NCBI RefSeq assembly: GCF_003855155.1
Contig: NZ_CP034073.1
Coordinates: forward strand, 4,464,001 to 4,528,000
Length of the DNA stretch: 64,000 nucleotides
Direction: 5' to 3'
Origin: Shewanella psychromarinicola
GTDB lineage: Bacteria > Pseudomonadota > Gammaproteobacteria > Enterobacterales > Shewanellaceae
The translations under genes and the position numbers were made by a program. Within the stretch, counting starts at the first letter, position 1. Each line of letters opens with the position of its first letter. Shown piece by piece: positions 1 through 10,262 of this stretch. Below the pieces are notes generated by a model that did no database searches, was not told the origin of the DNA, and worked only from the letters and a program-made list of their open reading frames with translations.

Positions 1-461
1 GTGATCCGCTCAGGATGGGTTTGTAACTCGCGGTTACGCTCTGGGTGAGCAATCATGGGTAATACATTTTTTGCTAATAGCCAACTAATCAGCTTGTCTG
101 TACCCGGTGGAATATGGCTGCTAGGCAGTTCTAGCAGCAACACATCTTTTTGCTGATAACAGCCTAAAAAAGGTAATTGCTGTTGCTCAATAAACAGCAT
201 AATTTCTGGCGAAATTCTTACTTCTGCGGCGGCGCGAACTTGTATTTCTAAATTTGTTAACGCCAACGCATCACACAATACACCATAGGCTGCGTTAATT
301 GATTGTAGATTATTATCATAAATACCTAAATGAATATGAGGGGTCGCCACCATACGCGAGATCCCTTGCTCCACTGCTAGCGTAACTAAACCAATGGCTT
401 CATCAATTGATTTAGCCCCATCATCAATATTGGGTAATATATGGCAATGCATATCAATCAT
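1..461 (-). CDS. CpsB/CapC-type PHP-family protein-tyrosine phosphatase (3' end outside window)
   Basis: The first 153 codons are present. The N-terminus reads MIDMHCHILPNIDDGA, followed by TPHIH and later HPERN, which are the metal-binding histidine motifs of the PHP superfamily as found in CpsB/YwqE phosphatases. Such enzymes dephosphorylate BY-kinases that control polysaccharide polymerisation. The ATG overlaps the TGA of the upstream kinase gene by 4 nt (ATGA), indicating translational coupling to its probable substrate. The locus therefore uses a PHP phosphatase where E. coli uses the low-molecular-weight Wzb type. The C-terminus lies beyond position 1. The family call is firm; the substrate is inferred from context. 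Confidence 0.85.
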   Translation of the reverse strand, partial: MIDMHCHILPNIDDGAKSIDEAIGLVTLAVEQGISRMVATPHIHLGIYDNNLQSINAAYGVLCDALALTNLEIQVRAAAEVRISPEIMLFIEQQQLPFLGCYQQKDVLLLELPSSHIPPGTDKLISWLLAKNVLPMIAHPERNRELQTHPERI

Positions 462-2725
462 GCCTTAGTGTTTTCCTTATGGTTGGCAGCAGGCTGTTTA
501 ATTGAAGAGTCTGCACCATAGGCTTGGTAGTAACCATAATCACCCTGATACCGTTGGGCATTTTTGGTATCAAAATAATTTAATACCACGCCAAACACTT
601 TGCTCCGGGCTTGATTTAACTTTGCTAAGGTTAACTTAATGATTTCACTGCGAGTATGACCGGTTTTAACCACTAAGACCGTCGCATCGCATAATGAGGT
701 AATAATCAGCGCATCACTCACCGCATGAACCGGCGGTGTATCAATAATAATTTTACCGTATTGTGTCTTTAACACAGTCAACAATTCAGCAAACTGACTA
801 GAGGTTAATAACTCTTGAGGATTTAACGGCACCGCGCCTGCGGGCATTACATCTACGTTGGGTTTGACCTCTTTGACGATACAGTTATGTATACTATCGG
901 TACCCGATAACACATTGGCAAGCCCTGGCTGATAAGTGGCTAAACCAAAGCGCATTCCTAAGCTAGCTTTACGCAAGTCGGCATCAATAATTAACACTTT
1001 TTCCATGGTTGCGTAGGCAAATGCTATATTCATTGACGTAGAAGTTTTCCCCTCATTAGGCGTCGAGGATGTCACTTCTATGGTCGACAATTCACTGCCC
1101 ATAGCCATAAGCGACATCGAAGTTCTGATGGTCCTCACGGCTTCTGCATGCAAGCGTAACTTAGGATTGTAGAAAGCAAAGTTAATATCGTCATAACTGG
1201 TGCCTCTTTTGGCTTTAGGCACATAACCTAATGCCCGTTGCGATAATAACTTTTCAACATCATCACTGGTTTTTATGGTGTCGTTTAATGTATCCAGCAA
1301 CAACACCAACACCATGGAGAAACCCAAGCTGGCAATAAATGCCAAAATAATGATCATTTTCTTTTTAGGTTTTTCAGGTATTAACGGCACAACCGCGCGA
1401 TCAGTAAAACGTGCTACCGGTGAGTCAAAGTCGCTGGTCACTTCGGTTTCTTTTTGGCGAGCTAAAAAGCTGTCAAATAACTGTCTATTGGTATCTACTT
1501 CACGTAGTAAGCGCTGATAATCAGTGTCTTTGGTACTTAAGTTTTGATAAGCGCCTTTGGCTTGGCTAAATTGTGCTTCTAATGCTCTCAAGTTTTGCAC
1601 CGCGGTTTGGGCTTCGTCTTCAATCCCTTGTACTAAACGGCTTACTTGCTTAAGTAGGTTTTGTTGCACCGCAGTTAATTCAGCCTGTGCGGCAATCATT
1701 TTGGGGTGCTTGGGGCCATAAACTTGCTGTAGTTCAGACACTTTTCGCTCAACTAACACCACCTCGCGCTTTACGTTTTGTACCGACTGATGCGACGTCA
1801 CCTCAGGTAAGCTTTCTAGGCGGCTAATGTCAGTGGCACCATAACGTCTCACTACTGCCATAAAGCTGTCAGCTTCGGCTTTACGCGATCTCGCTACGGT
1901 AATTTCATCACTTAAACGCTCTAGCTCTTTGGCATCTAATGCCGTAACCCCTTCTACGTCAATTAGGCCATTTTCAACCTTAAATAGCTCTAATTTATAT
2001 TCAGACTTATCCAGATTTAGGCGTAAATCTTCTAAACGGCCACCTAACCACACATTGGCCTTTTGGGTCATGCCCATTTTGGCTTCTAACTGGCTTATAA
2101 TGTAAGTATCACCCACAGCATTTGCTACCTGTGCGGCAAGCTGCGGATCTGAGTTTTCATAACTAATTTTTACTATTTGCGTTTTACGCACCGGGGAAAT
2201 ACTAATATTTTGGGCGAAGGTATTAATTAATAAATGTTTGGCAATATCTTGGTTAATTTGGCTATCAACTATAGCGAATTCTTGAGGGATAAAATTTAAC
2301 TTTGATATAAGCTGTGACTTAAGCTCAGCAAACCAACTTGGCGGCTGGTTAAAAACCGGGTGGTTTATTAAATCCAGATGGTTAAATACCCGCTCGGCAA
2401 TACTGCGCGATTTAATAATCTCAAACTGAGTTAAATAATATTCTTGCTGACCAGAATTAATACCATACACTTCATCGATTTTAATCGCTTTAGCTTGCTC
2501 AGATTCAATCAGTAACATCGATGAAGCCTTGTAAATCGGCGTCATGCTATACACCACAAACACGGTTAATGCAGTCACTAATAACGCAAATGTAAAAATG
2601 CGCCACTTAAAAAGCAATATAGGTAGAAGCAGTTTTTTAACATCGATAAGTTGATCAATTTGCATTGCTGCAGGGCTAATTACATTGCCAGGGGAAGCAC
2701 TTTGGCGTCTTTCTTGGAAGATCAT
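458..2725 (-). CDS. Wzc-like polysaccharide co-polymerase / BY-family tyrosine autokinase
   Basis: This 755-aa inner-membrane protein has a Wzz-type N-terminal part with TM1 at about residues 42-61. A long periplasmic coiled-coil-rich segment follows, then a proline-rich stretch (PLIPEKPKK) before TM2 at about 455-480. The cytoplasmic BY-kinase domain has Walker A STPNEGKTS (about 554-562), Walker A' LIIDADLRKA (about 578-587) and Walker B IIIDTPP (about 659-665). A tyrosine cluster at about 717-736 is the expected autophosphorylation site. In this family the kinase controls chain length and export together with the outer-membrane OPX protein. Its ATG overlaps the stop of the OPX gene (TAATG). 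Length and layout match the fused proteobacterial type. Confidence 0.93.
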   Translation of the reverse strand: MIFQERRQSASPGNVISPAAMQIDQLIDVKKLLLPILLFKWRIFTFALLVTALTVFVVYSMTPIYKASSMLLIESEQAKAIKIDEVYGINSGQQEYYLTQFEIIKSRSIAERVFNHLDLINHPVFNQPPSWFAELKSQLISKLNFIPQEFAIVDSQINQDIAKHLLINTFAQNISISPVRKTQIVKISYENSDPQLAAQVANAVGDTYIISQLEAKMGMTQKANVWLGGRLEDLRLNLDKSEYKLELFKVENGLIDVEGVTALDAKELERLSDEITVARSRKAEADSFMAVVRRYGATDISRLESLPEVTSHQSVQNVKREVVLVERKVSELQQVYGPKHPKMIAAQAELTAVQQNLLKQVSRLVQGIEDEAQTAVQNLRALEAQFSQAKGAYQNLSTKDTDYQRLLREVDTNRQLFDSFLARQKETEVTSDFDSPVARFTDRAVVPLIPEKPKKKMIIILAFIASLGFSMVLVLLLDTLNDTIKTSDDVEKLLSQRALGYVPKAKRGTSYDDINFAFYNPKLRLHAEAVRTIRTSMSLMAMGSELSTIEVTSSTPNEGKTSTSMNIAFAYATMEKVLIIDADLRKASLGMRFGLATYQPGLANVLSGTDSIHNCIVKEVKPNVDVMPAGAVPLNPQELLTSSQFAELLTVLKTQYGKIIIDTPPVHAVSDALIITSLCDATVLVVKTGHTRSEIIKLTLAKLNQARSKVFGVVLNYFDTKNAQRYQGDYGYYQAYGADSSIKQPAANHKENTKA

Positions 2726-3261
2726 TAAAAAAATCTCTGTTCAATAGTAATGGTGTCGCCGGCTAGAATCGGACTATTAATATTGCCGCGTTCAGACTCG
2801 ACTTTGCTTCCCTCACGGGATATGGCAATTTTATCTTCCGAGGCTCTTTCGGTTAAACCACCTGCTAAGGCAATTGCTTGGTTAACCGTCATCCCAGGTT
2901 GATAAGGGTAACCACCAGGCTGTTTAACTTCACCATGGATATAAAATGGTCGGTATTCGACCATGCCGACAAACACACTTGGCTCAACAAAATAATCGCC
3001 TTTTAACCCCTTGTACACCAACTGCTCAACCTGTTTAATCGTGAAGCCATTTAATTTCAAAGCGCCCAAAAAAGGGTAATTAATGGTGCCACTATTGGTT
3101 ATTTTGGTTTCTAGGGTTAAGGCGTCTTCACCATAAACTTTAATCACAATGGTATCCCCTGCACCTAAACGGTAATTTTGGGTTTCAGCACTGGCCAACA
3201 TAGGTTTTATCAGCAGAAACAGTGCCATAACACAGAGACATAAATGAGCTACATACTTCAT
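2725..3261 (-). CDS. Short OPX-family polysaccharide export protein (Wza-like periplasmic part only)
   Basis: This 178-aa protein has a signal peptide (MKYVAHLCLC..., cleavage probably after ASA) and then the Poly_export domain starting YRLGAGDTIVIKVYGED. One SLBB-like beta-grasp unit follows (FYIHGEVKQPGGYPYQPG, then the AIALAGGLTERAS helix). E. coli Wza is roughly twice as long and ends in an amphipathic helix that spans the outer membrane; that part and the additional SLBB repeats are absent. No convincing lipobox is visible. The upstream neighbour is an outer-membrane barrel 7 nt away and the downstream neighbour is the Wzc-like kinase. This suggests that the OPX protein docks onto a separate barrel instead of forming the pore itself. 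Confidence 0.88.
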   Translation of the reverse strand: MKYVAHLCLCVMALFLLIKPMLASAETQNYRLGAGDTIVIKVYGEDALTLETKITNSGTINYPFLGALKLNGFTIKQVEQLVYKGLKGDYFVEPSVFVGMVEYRPFYIHGEVKQPGGYPYQPGMTVNQAIALAGGLTERASEDKIAISREGSKVESERGNINSPILAGDTITIEQRFF

Positions 3262-3268
3262 GGGATTC

Positions 3269-4474
3269 CTATAGGGTCATTTCTGCATTAATGAAATAGA
3301 CGTTGCGATCAAACGTATATTGTCGATCAGTAGAATCAACTTGAGCAATATTGACACCAGTTTCTAAAGTTAACCAACGGTTAACACTATAATTAACGGC
3401 AAATTGGTAAACTTTACTTTTGTCTTCGCGTTCAATACCAGTGTAATTATCGTTGACATGGCTAAAGCCAATTTTCGATCTGAATAACTCACTCCATTCA
3501 TGATTCCACTTCACGCCATAGCTGGTTACCCTTACATAATCTCCTAAACCATTTGGATCGCGACTTTCGCGTCCCGTGGTGAAGTCAAATGCCGAATAAG
3601 TAAGAGGTTTCCAGGTAACTTTAGCATCCCAAGATAAGCCGCTAAAATCTTCCCGGTTTTCATTATCAAAACTTTTTTGCTGATAACCTACTTTTATACT
3701 GCCCTCTGTCGCAGCGGTAGCCTCCCACTCGACTCCCAGTCTTGCTGTATTCGTTTTACTGTCACGGTCACCTGTTGGATCAATCAAATCGTAGGTAGTG
3801 TCAACACTTTGCAAATCAATAAAAATACTGGTTGCTGAATGGGTATCATAATAAAGTGTAGTCCCTAAAGTAGTGTTTTCATAATTACGATATTGGGTAA
3901 CTGTTTCAAAATTACTGTATTCCTTGCTAAAGTATTTAGCATTAACTCTTACCCTTGCTGGAGTCGTCTTTGCTCCATATTCATAATAGCCACCCGCACT
4001 GAGCACATCATAAGTATTAGGTTCATCTTGGCTGTTACCGCTATTACCCTCAAAAATACCTGTACCACGGTCTTCATGACCAGCAATGTACATTGCTTCA
4101 AGATTAAAACGATTTGATTGGTTTAGCTCAACCTCAGAACGCGCCCGAAGTAACACATCTAAATAATTGTCATCACTACTATCGAAATAATCAGCATATT
4201 CAATCCCAGCCTCTAAGGTATGGATATTGTTACCATCCAATAGCTGGGCTTGCACTGCTGGGGTAACCGTTAAAATCCAGCTGTCTTGAGTATCAGTTGT
4301 AGCACTACTGATATTATCATCATATTTCAGGCCGCTATTTAATCCTGGGATAAAATCAATTCCCGATTCAGTTTGAATCATGCCAGCGTTTTCATCTACG
4401 GCAAAAGCTGGGTTAACAAGTACTATTGAAGTAACAACCGTGGCAATGCAACTTAATTTAAATGGTATTTTCAT
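3269..4474 (-). CDS. Outer-membrane beta-barrel protein of the exopolysaccharide locus
   Basis: This 401-aa protein has a signal peptide (MKIPFKLSCIATVV..., cleavage after AFA). The mature part is built of alternating polar and hydrophobic strands rich in Y, N, D, T and S, ending in YFINAEMTL, as expected for a beta barrel of roughly 16-18 strands. It resembles the putative beta-barrel porin 2 type found in exopolysaccharide operons, for example the VpsM-like proteins. It lies directly upstream of a short OPX protein lacking a membrane-spanning part, so it probably supplies the outer-membrane channel for the polymer. The family is recognised from composition and context, with no catalytic motif to check. 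Confidence 0.75.
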   Translation of the reverse strand: MKIPFKLSCIATVVTSIVLVNPAFAVDENAGMIQTESGIDFIPGLNSGLKYDDNISSATTDTQDSWILTVTPAVQAQLLDGNNIHTLEAGIEYADYFDSSDDNYLDVLLRARSEVELNQSNRFNLEAMYIAGHEDRGTGIFEGNSGNSQDEPNTYDVLSAGGYYEYGAKTTPARVRVNAKYFSKEYSNFETVTQYRNYENTTLGTTLYYDTHSATSIFIDLQSVDTTYDLIDPTGDRDSKTNTARLGVEWEATAATEGSIKVGYQQKSFDNENREDFSGLSWDAKVTWKPLTYSAFDFTTGRESRDPNGLGDYVRVTSYGVKWNHEWSELFRSKIGFSHVNDNYTGIEREDKSKVYQFAVNYSVNRWLTLETGVNIAQVDSTDRQYTFDRNVYFINAEMTL

Positions 4475-4785
4475 AACTTATATCCTTATAAAATAAATAG
4501 ATGATTAACAGGGGAAAATGAAAAGGCTCTCATCTAGCCTGTCGATTTCAGTTTTAAACTTCTAACTAAATTGTTAATCTTTCGGCGCTCTTCTAATGGA
4601 TAATCGAAAGATACCATCTAAGAACTTAGATGCTGGCTCAGATGCATTATGCAATGGCATATGATGTAGTCATCTCCGTATGCTTGTATCGGAGATCCAG
4701 CGTTTAATTTAACGTCTTATACAAGCAACAAATTACAGCTTTAAAGAGTTAGCGGAATGACGAAAATAGTAGACTTATAGAGTCA
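4475..4785. other. 311-bp gap between the priming transferase and barrel genes
   Basis: No coding potential is seen on either strand. Near 4674-4694 there is a small inverted repeat (CTCCG, 11-nt loop, CGGAG) without a T-tract. The gap is long for this otherwise compact operon and could hold a secondary promoter or processing site for the export genes, but no convincing -35/-10 pair was found. Confidence 0.4.
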
Positions 4786-6195
4786 TTAATAAACGTTTTT
4801 ACCAACAAAGCCCGTAAAGAAGGTCAAAAAGACAATTCTTACATCCCACCACAATGACCAATTACGGATATAGGCAAGATCAAATTCAACTCGTTTCTCC
4901 ATCTTTTCTAAAGTATCGGTTTCACCACGCCAGCCATTAACTTGCGCCCAACCGGTAATCCCAGGCAATACCTTATGACGTAACATGTAGTAACTCACTA
5001 ACTTACGATATTCTTCATTGTGTGAAACAGCATGTGGCCTAGGACCCACTACCGACATTTCGCCTCTTAATACATTAAAGAACTGAGGTAATTCATCTAA
5101 AGACGTTTTACGAATAAATGCACCAACACGGGTAATGCGTACATCGCCTTTACGTGCTTGAGTCACTGTTTCATCATTTTCAGTCACTGTCATCGATCGA
5201 AACTTCCACACTTTAATTTTTCGACCATCTAAACCATATCGATCTTGCTTAAATAGAATCGTTCCAGGAGAGGACATATATACTGCAATTGCGACGGCAA
5301 TTAACACCGGTGATATAACAATGATGGCGCATATACTGAATACAAGATCAAAACTACGTTTATAAAAACGTTTCATACCATGAACAGGTGACTCAAATAC
5401 ACTAATAGTATCGACCTCACCGACACTGCCAATATGAGCATGCATTAGATTTTTCAATAAGAAATCGGGCGTAATCAGTACATCTACAGTGCTGTCACCT
5501 AAGGTAAGAATAATCCCCGCAATGCGTTTTTCGGCTAACATAGGCAAGCAAACATATAACTTTTGTATTTCCCCAGTGCGAGCAAGTTCGACAGCATCGT
5601 TTATAGAACCGGTAAGTAAAGATGCATCTAAATTTTCAATTCTGCTTGGTTCTCGATCATCGAAGAAACCAACACATTCAAAACCTAATTCATCATGTTT
5701 GATGATTTCGTCATATAAATTTTTACCGGTTTCAGTTAATCCCACAATGGCGATTTTCTGGACGCTATAACCTTTTAAACGACGGACACGCTTAACCTCA
5801 CGAACACAATAACGCCAACTGACTAATGCAAATACCGACAACAGATACCAAGCGGCCATGGTGAAGCGAGAATAAACTTCACTGTATTTAAATAAAAATA
5901 AGACTAAGGTCATTAATAAGAATGCTATGGTAACGTTAAAAAAAATCAACCAACACATGGTTGAAAAACGACCCAAGCGCCAAGATCTATATAGCCCAAG
6001 TGACTCCCCGATATAACTATAAAAAAACAGTACACCACTTAACACCAACAAATAATCTTTATTAAATGTAATGCTATAACCGTGCATAATAATTAATAAT
6101 GCACAATAAATAATGCAAATATCGATGATCCGTAACAAAAAATTATAACGGGCACCGACGAACTGAAATTTTGAAGACCGATCCATTTCATTCAC
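4786..6195 (-). CDS. Undecaprenyl-phosphate sugar (glucose) phosphotransferase, WcaJ-type
   Basis: This 469-aa polyprenyl phosphoglycosyltransferase starts polymer assembly by moving sugar-1-phosphate from a UDP-sugar to undecaprenyl phosphate. Four to five TM segments lie in residues 20-130. A Rossmann-like CoA_binding_3 domain follows (IAIVGLTETGKNL, about 148-160). The C-terminal Bac_transf domain begins with the re-entrant helix KRSFDLVFSICAII (279-292) and contains KVWKFRSM (328-335), the catalytic Asp-Glu in SLDELPQFFN (D367, E368), VVGPRPH (382-388) and PGITGWAQVNGWRGET (411-426). The GWRGET ending is typical of WcaJ-like glucose transferases. The phosphomannomutase-like gene lies 4 nt upstream. 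Glucose specificity is inferred. Confidence 0.9.
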   Translation of the reverse strand: MNEMDRSSKFQFVGARYNFLLRIIDICIIYCALLIIMHGYSITFNKDYLLVLSGVLFFYSYIGESLGLYRSWRLGRFSTMCWLIFFNVTIAFLLMTLVLFLFKYSEVYSRFTMAAWYLLSVFALVSWRYCVREVKRVRRLKGYSVQKIAIVGLTETGKNLYDEIIKHDELGFECVGFFDDREPSRIENLDASLLTGSINDAVELARTGEIQKLYVCLPMLAEKRIAGIILTLGDSTVDVLITPDFLLKNLMHAHIGSVGEVDTISVFESPVHGMKRFYKRSFDLVFSICAIIVISPVLIAVAIAVYMSSPGTILFKQDRYGLDGRKIKVWKFRSMTVTENDETVTQARKGDVRITRVGAFIRKTSLDELPQFFNVLRGEMSVVGPRPHAVSHNEEYRKLVSYYMLRHKVLPGITGWAQVNGWRGETDTLEKMEKRVEFDLAYIRNWSLWWDVRIVFLTFFTGFVGKNVY

Positions 6196-6199
6196 CTAA

Positions 6200-7636
6200 T
6201 TAGCTGTAAAAATTAATTATTGATAGCTGTGTTAATACTTTGTTAACTAATTTTTTGGCCTCAATTATTGAAACACTCTCGGCATAACATCTAAACTCAG
6301 GAGCATTTCCGGACGGACGTAAATGTATAATATTGCCATTAACAAAGATAAAGCGGAGTCCATCAATAACATTGACGCTCGACAATTCATCCCCCAAAAG
6401 GCCCAGTTGCCCTAACAGCACTTGCGAATTTTCTTGACCTATTGCAATGATTTTCTTACTGCGCTCTGTAGCAAACTCCGTCAAACGATCACTATGAGTA
6501 TAACGTTGAGGTAAATCTGTCACTAAAGCGGCAACCGAACGAGAGCTTGATATTGCATGATATAACACCATCAACACAGGTAAAATCGCATCTCTCGTGG
6601 GTAGAGCTGCCAATGTGTTGCCCTCAACTTCAATCGTGGACCCCAATAAAAATCCGCCATTTGCTTCAAAACCCGCGACACACTTATAAAAATGGTTAAG
6701 TTCCTCAAAAGCCGCAATAACATAAGGTGAACCAATTTGAGTCCGAATAACGAACTGGAAAAAACCACTTTGTTCAATTGCAGTATTGCAGCTCACAGGC
6801 ACTGCTAACGCTTCAATATTTAATGCTTTAGCACACAGTAATCCTAATATGTCACCACGCAACCAATGACCATTTTCATCAGCTAACATTGGTCGATCAC
6901 CGTCACCGTCAGTCGAAAACAATGCATCTAGCTGATATCGCTGTGTCCATTCAATCGCTTTTTGGCAATCGGCTTCGGATACAGCTTCAGTATCGATTGC
7001 AACAAAAGTATCACTGCGACCAATTAAAATGATTTCAGCACCTAACTGTTGGAATAACTGCGGATATAAATCTCTCCCTGCGCTGGAATGTTGATAAATA
7101 CCAATACGTTTACCTGATAACCAAGGTCTGCTAAATAAGCTGCTATAACGAGTAATATAGTCATTACTAGCAGTATCATCGACACTAAGCTTTTGAAGCT
7201 GCTGGATCGGTTCATAGGTAAATTCGCCATTAATAATAGCTATTTCGTCTGATTTATTGATTTCTCCGTCGGGGCGATAAAACTTAAGTCCGTTTCGATC
7301 AAAAGGAATATGACTGCCCGTTACCATAATACAAGGAATACCTTGTGCCATCGCAGAACTCGCTAACGCAGGAGTAGGAACCACGCCATAGAAAACAACA
7401 TCTACATCACATTGCGCTGCTGCAGTTGCACATGCCTGAGCCATAGCCAAACTACTAGGTCGATTATCAATAGCAATCGCTATCATAGAGAAACTAAAAG
7501 AAGCTTTCATTACATGAATAAAAGACACCGTAAAAGCGCCGCACACATTGGAGGTAAAATCGCTGACTAATCCCCTTGCACCACTGGTGCCAAAACCAAT
7601 ATTGCTTATGGCGATAATGTTTCTTGAATCAAGCAT
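6200..7636 (-). CDS. manB: Phosphomannomutase/phosphoglucomutase (ManB/CpsG-like)
   Basis: This 478-aa alpha-D-phosphohexomutase interconverts mannose-6-P and mannose-1-P to feed GDP-mannose synthesis. The catalytic serine loop reads [12 protein letters not shown] (Ser108), a variant of the common TASHNP. The Mg-binding loop is TDGDGDRP (D243, D245, D247), the sugar-specificity loop is GFEANGG (322-328), and the C-terminal phosphate loop is [10 protein letters not shown]. All four domains are complete. Its ATG overlaps the end of manC by 8 nt, so the pair is translationally coupled. Sugar specificity (Man versus Glc) is inferred from that pairing. Confidence 0.9.
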   Translation of the reverse strand: MLDSRNIIAISNIGFGTSGARGLVSDFTSNVCGAFTVSFIHVMKASFSFSMIAIAIDNRPSSLAMAQACATAAAQCDVDVVFYGVVPTPALASSAMAQGIPCIMVTGSHIPFDRNGLKFYRPDGEINKSDEIAIINGEFTYEPIQQLQKLSVDDTASNDYITRYSSLFSRPWLSGKRIGIYQHSSAGRDLYPQLFQQLGAEIILIGRSDTFVAIDTEAVSEADCQKAIEWTQRYQLDALFSTDGDGDRPMLADENGHWLRGDILGLLCAKALNIEALAVPVSCNTAIEQSGFFQFVIRTQIGSPYVIAAFEELNHFYKCVAGFEANGGFLLGSTIEVEGNTLAALPTRDAILPVLMVLYHAISSSRSVAALVTDLPQRYTHSDRLTEFATERSKKIIAIGQENSQVLLGQLGLLGDELSSVNVIDGLRFIFVNGNIIHLRPSGNAPEFRCYAESVSIIEAKKLVNKVLTQLSIINFYS

Positions 7637-9062
7637 TGGTTATGCCTTTGGTATCAACGCGTCCATAACGATCATCAAAACGAACAATATCGTCTTCACC
7701 TAAATAAGAACCCGACTGCACTTCAATCAGTTCTAATGGCACTTTCCCGGGATTCTCTAAAGCATGGATTGCACCTACTGGAATATAAGTAGATTGATTT
7801 TCTGTTAACAGTAATTCATTTTCGCCATTAGTCACTTTGGCAGTACCTGTAACGACGATCCAATGTTCTGCACGATGATGATGCATTTGAACCGATAATT
7901 TAGCGCCAGGCTTAACAGTAATTCGCTTAACTTGAAAACGACCTCCGTGGTCAATAGAATCGTATTTTCCCCATGGTCTATAAACTTCGCGGTGATGTTG
8001 CCATTCGTTTCGGTTCTCAGATTTTAACTGCTCGACCACTTGCTTAACTTGTTGAACTTCTGACTGCTTAGCAATCAAAATGGCATCTTTTGTTTCAACC
8101 ACCACCACATCGTCTAAGCCGATAACGGTCACTAGTTTTTCAGTTGCGTTAACATAAGTATTTTGAGTATTGATACCAATCACATCTCCTTTAAAGACAT
8201 TGCCATACTCATCTTTATCTTCAATTTCCCAGAGCGCAGTCCAACTACCTACATCACTCCAACCACAATCCATGGGTACAACAACCGCATGCCTAGTTTT
8301 CTCCATTACAGCATAGTCGATAGAATCATCTGGACATGCTTCAAAAGCTGAATTATCGATTCGAATAAAATCAGCATCATGAGTGGTATTAGTCATCGCT
8401 GCTTCACAAGCGGAAAAAATATCAGGACTATGCAAAGCAAGCTCTTGTAAATAAGCACTTGCTTTGAATAAGAACATGCCGCTATTCCAATAATATTGCC
8501 CTGTGGCAATATAATCTTGTGCGGTTGACAAATTTGGTTTTTCAACGAAATGAGCTACATTAAAACCGAATTCATTGGCTAATATGTCACCACGCTGAAT
8601 ATAACCATATCCGGTTTCGGGAGACGTTGGCACTATTCCAAAGGTAACTAACTTGTTCTGCTCAGCTAAAGAAACAGCTTGCTTAACTGTTTCACAAAAA
8701 GCCGACTCATTTTTAATGACATGATCCGCAGCAAGCACTAACAATATTGGGTCATCACCGTCTTGAACCGCTAACATCGCAGCAAGCGCAATGGCAGGCG
8801 CAGTGTTACGTCCTACAGGTTCTAAAATTATACCGCTATTGTTTATATTTTTTAAACGAAACTGTTCAGCTACAGAAAAGCGGTGTTCTTCATTACAGAT
8901 CACTAATGCGGGGGAGTGAGCAATACCTTGTAAACGATTTGCCGTCGTTTGCAACATTGAATGATTACCCAATAACGTTAGGAACTGTTTGGGAAATTGT
9001 TGTCGAGATAAAGGCCACAAACGAGATCCCGAACCTCCAGCCATAATTATTGGTAAAATCAT
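7629..9062 (-). CDS. manC: Mannose-1-phosphate guanylyltransferase / mannose-6-phosphate isomerase (bifunctional)
   Basis: This 477-aa type II enzyme makes GDP-mannose. The N-terminal nucleotidyltransferase domain carries [14 protein letters not shown] and FPKQFL (about residues 7-27), the GRNTAPA loop and FVEKP. The C-terminal cupin (about 345-470) carries the phosphomannose isomerase motif [16 protein letters not shown] with metal-binding histidines. The gene lies directly upstream of manB with an 8-nt overlap. GDP-mannose may enter the polymer as mannose or be converted further, but no gmd/fcl genes are present, so fucose is not predicted from this window. Confidence 0.93.
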   Translation of the reverse strand: MILPIIMAGGSGSRLWPLSRQQFPKQFLTLLGNHSMLQTTANRLQGIAHSPALVICNEEHRFSVAEQFRLKNINNSGIILEPVGRNTAPAIALAAMLAVQDGDDPILLVLAADHVIKNESAFCETVKQAVSLAEQNKLVTFGIVPTSPETGYGYIQRGDILANEFGFNVAHFVEKPNLSTAQDYIATGQYYWNSGMFLFKASAYLQELALHSPDIFSACEAAMTNTTHDADFIRIDNSAFEACPDDSIDYAVMEKTRHAVVVPMDCGWSDVGSWTALWEIEDKDEYGNVFKGDVIGINTQNTYVNATEKLVTVIGLDDVVVVETKDAILIAKQSEVQQVKQVVEQLKSENRNEWQHHREVYRPWGKYDSIDHGGRFQVKRITVKPGAKLSVQMHHHRAEHWIVVTGTAKVTNGENELLLTENQSTYIPVGAIHALENPGKVPLELIEVQSGSYLGEDDIVRFDDRYGRVDTKGITNA

Positions 9063-9524
9063 ATTAAAAACCTTTAATTAAATTTAAGACATAATAATTT
9101 ATAATAATCTACAAATTACGATAACTTATTTTATTTAACAAACTAGTCTGTCAAATAAAGATAAGATTAAATCAAACTGTCATCATCTAATAGACACTAA
9201 GAGTAGAGATACCGTTTTAACATTAAGATAGAGAAAACATACCCTAAAGAACGCATTAGACAGATAATTATCACTAATAAGATTGCGTTCATAAATAAGT
9301 AAGGACTACTATAAAACAGAAACAACACCAATAAAACAGTAAAAAATAACACCAACAAGATACGATTTAAAACCCTAATAATTCTAATAAAATCATGTGA
9401 CGAAGTGAATATCACTTATGTAAAAAAAAACCTAACAATAATGCAAAGTTAACATAGCTACACAAAATCCAACAAAATTACATTAGATTATCAAATCATC
9501 TATGTATCAAGTACAACTCAGAAG
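9063..9524. other. AT-rich gap between the WecG-type glycosyltransferase and manC
   Basis: This is a 462-bp, very AT-rich stretch inside the exopolysaccharide locus. A minus-strand open frame of 72 codons (9197-9415, GTG start, no clear ribosome-binding site) encodes an almost entirely hydrophobic peptide with two potential membrane spans. It may be a small membrane protein, but AT-rich sequence readily yields such frames. No terminator or ops-like element was found. The gap separates the sugar-specific genes from the conserved precursor and export genes. Confidence 0.35.
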
Positions 9525-10262
9525 CTAATTTTTATTTTTTATATAGCTTACAAAAATTGGAAATATTTTTACGCCGTCAATAATATAACGTTTAAACAAT
9601 CTTTTCGGAGACTGGGATAACCTATAAAGCCACTCTAAAGATAAGTTTTGCAGAAAAACAGGTGCTCGTTTTTCTTCACCACTTAAAAACAAAAAAGATG
9701 CACCAACACATAAAGCCACACCAGTAGCACCTGATTCTTTTAATTTAGTAGATAATATTTCTTGTCTAGGGGACCCTACACAAATAAAAATTAATTTTGC
9801 CGGATTATCTAAAACAAAATTAACACATATATCAACTTCGTCGTCATTATCAATAAAACCCATAGGTGGATTATAATGATTCACTGAAGCCAATCTATAC
9901 TTGTCAGTAACAAATCTGATTGTTGCATCGGAACAACCAATAACCGTTATGGGATATTCTTTACTTGATATACTTTCTACTATTCTTTTAGTTAGATCAC
10001 TCCCTGGTATCACATTACCAATATCAACACGTGCAACTTTAGATAACAAATTTAGAACTCTGCTATCATTTACCGTTATATCAGCCTGTTCATATACTTT
10101 TTTAAAATCAGAATTTGAATTTAACCTGACTACATGGTCAACATTAGGAGTGACTACTGTAACGTATTTTTCATTGACGTTTAAAATAAGAGCAGTCAAA
10201 CTTTCAATAGAAAACCTATTAAAATTAACACCTAAAAAACTTACCTTAGTTAAAGTTTCCAT
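9525..10262 (-). CDS. WecG/TagA/CpsF-family glycosyltransferase
   Basis: This 245-aa GT26-type enzyme contains TPNVDHVVRLNSN near residue 38 (the family's TPN.DH motif), the acidic segment QADITVNDSRVLN and the hallmark ICVGSPRQEI near residue 170. These enzymes act on the cytoplasmic face of the inner membrane and add N-acetylmannosamine(uronate) or other sugars to a lipid-linked acceptor. Its ATG abuts the upstream glycosyltransferase stop (TAAATG). This is the last sugar-transfer gene before the gap that precedes manC. The donor sugar cannot be read from the sequence. Confidence 0.85.
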   Translation of the reverse strand: METLTKVSFLGVNFNRFSIESLTALILNVNEKYVTVVTPNVDHVVRLNSNSDFKKVYEQADITVNDSRVLNLLSKVARVDIGNVIPGSDLTKRIVESISSKEYPITVIGCSDATIRFVTDKYRLASVNHYNPPMGFIDNDDEVDICVNFVLDNPAKLIFICVGSPRQEILSTKLKESGATGVALCVGASFLFLSGEEKRAPVFLQNLSLEWLYRLSQSPKRLFKRYIIDGVKIFPIFVSYIKNKN

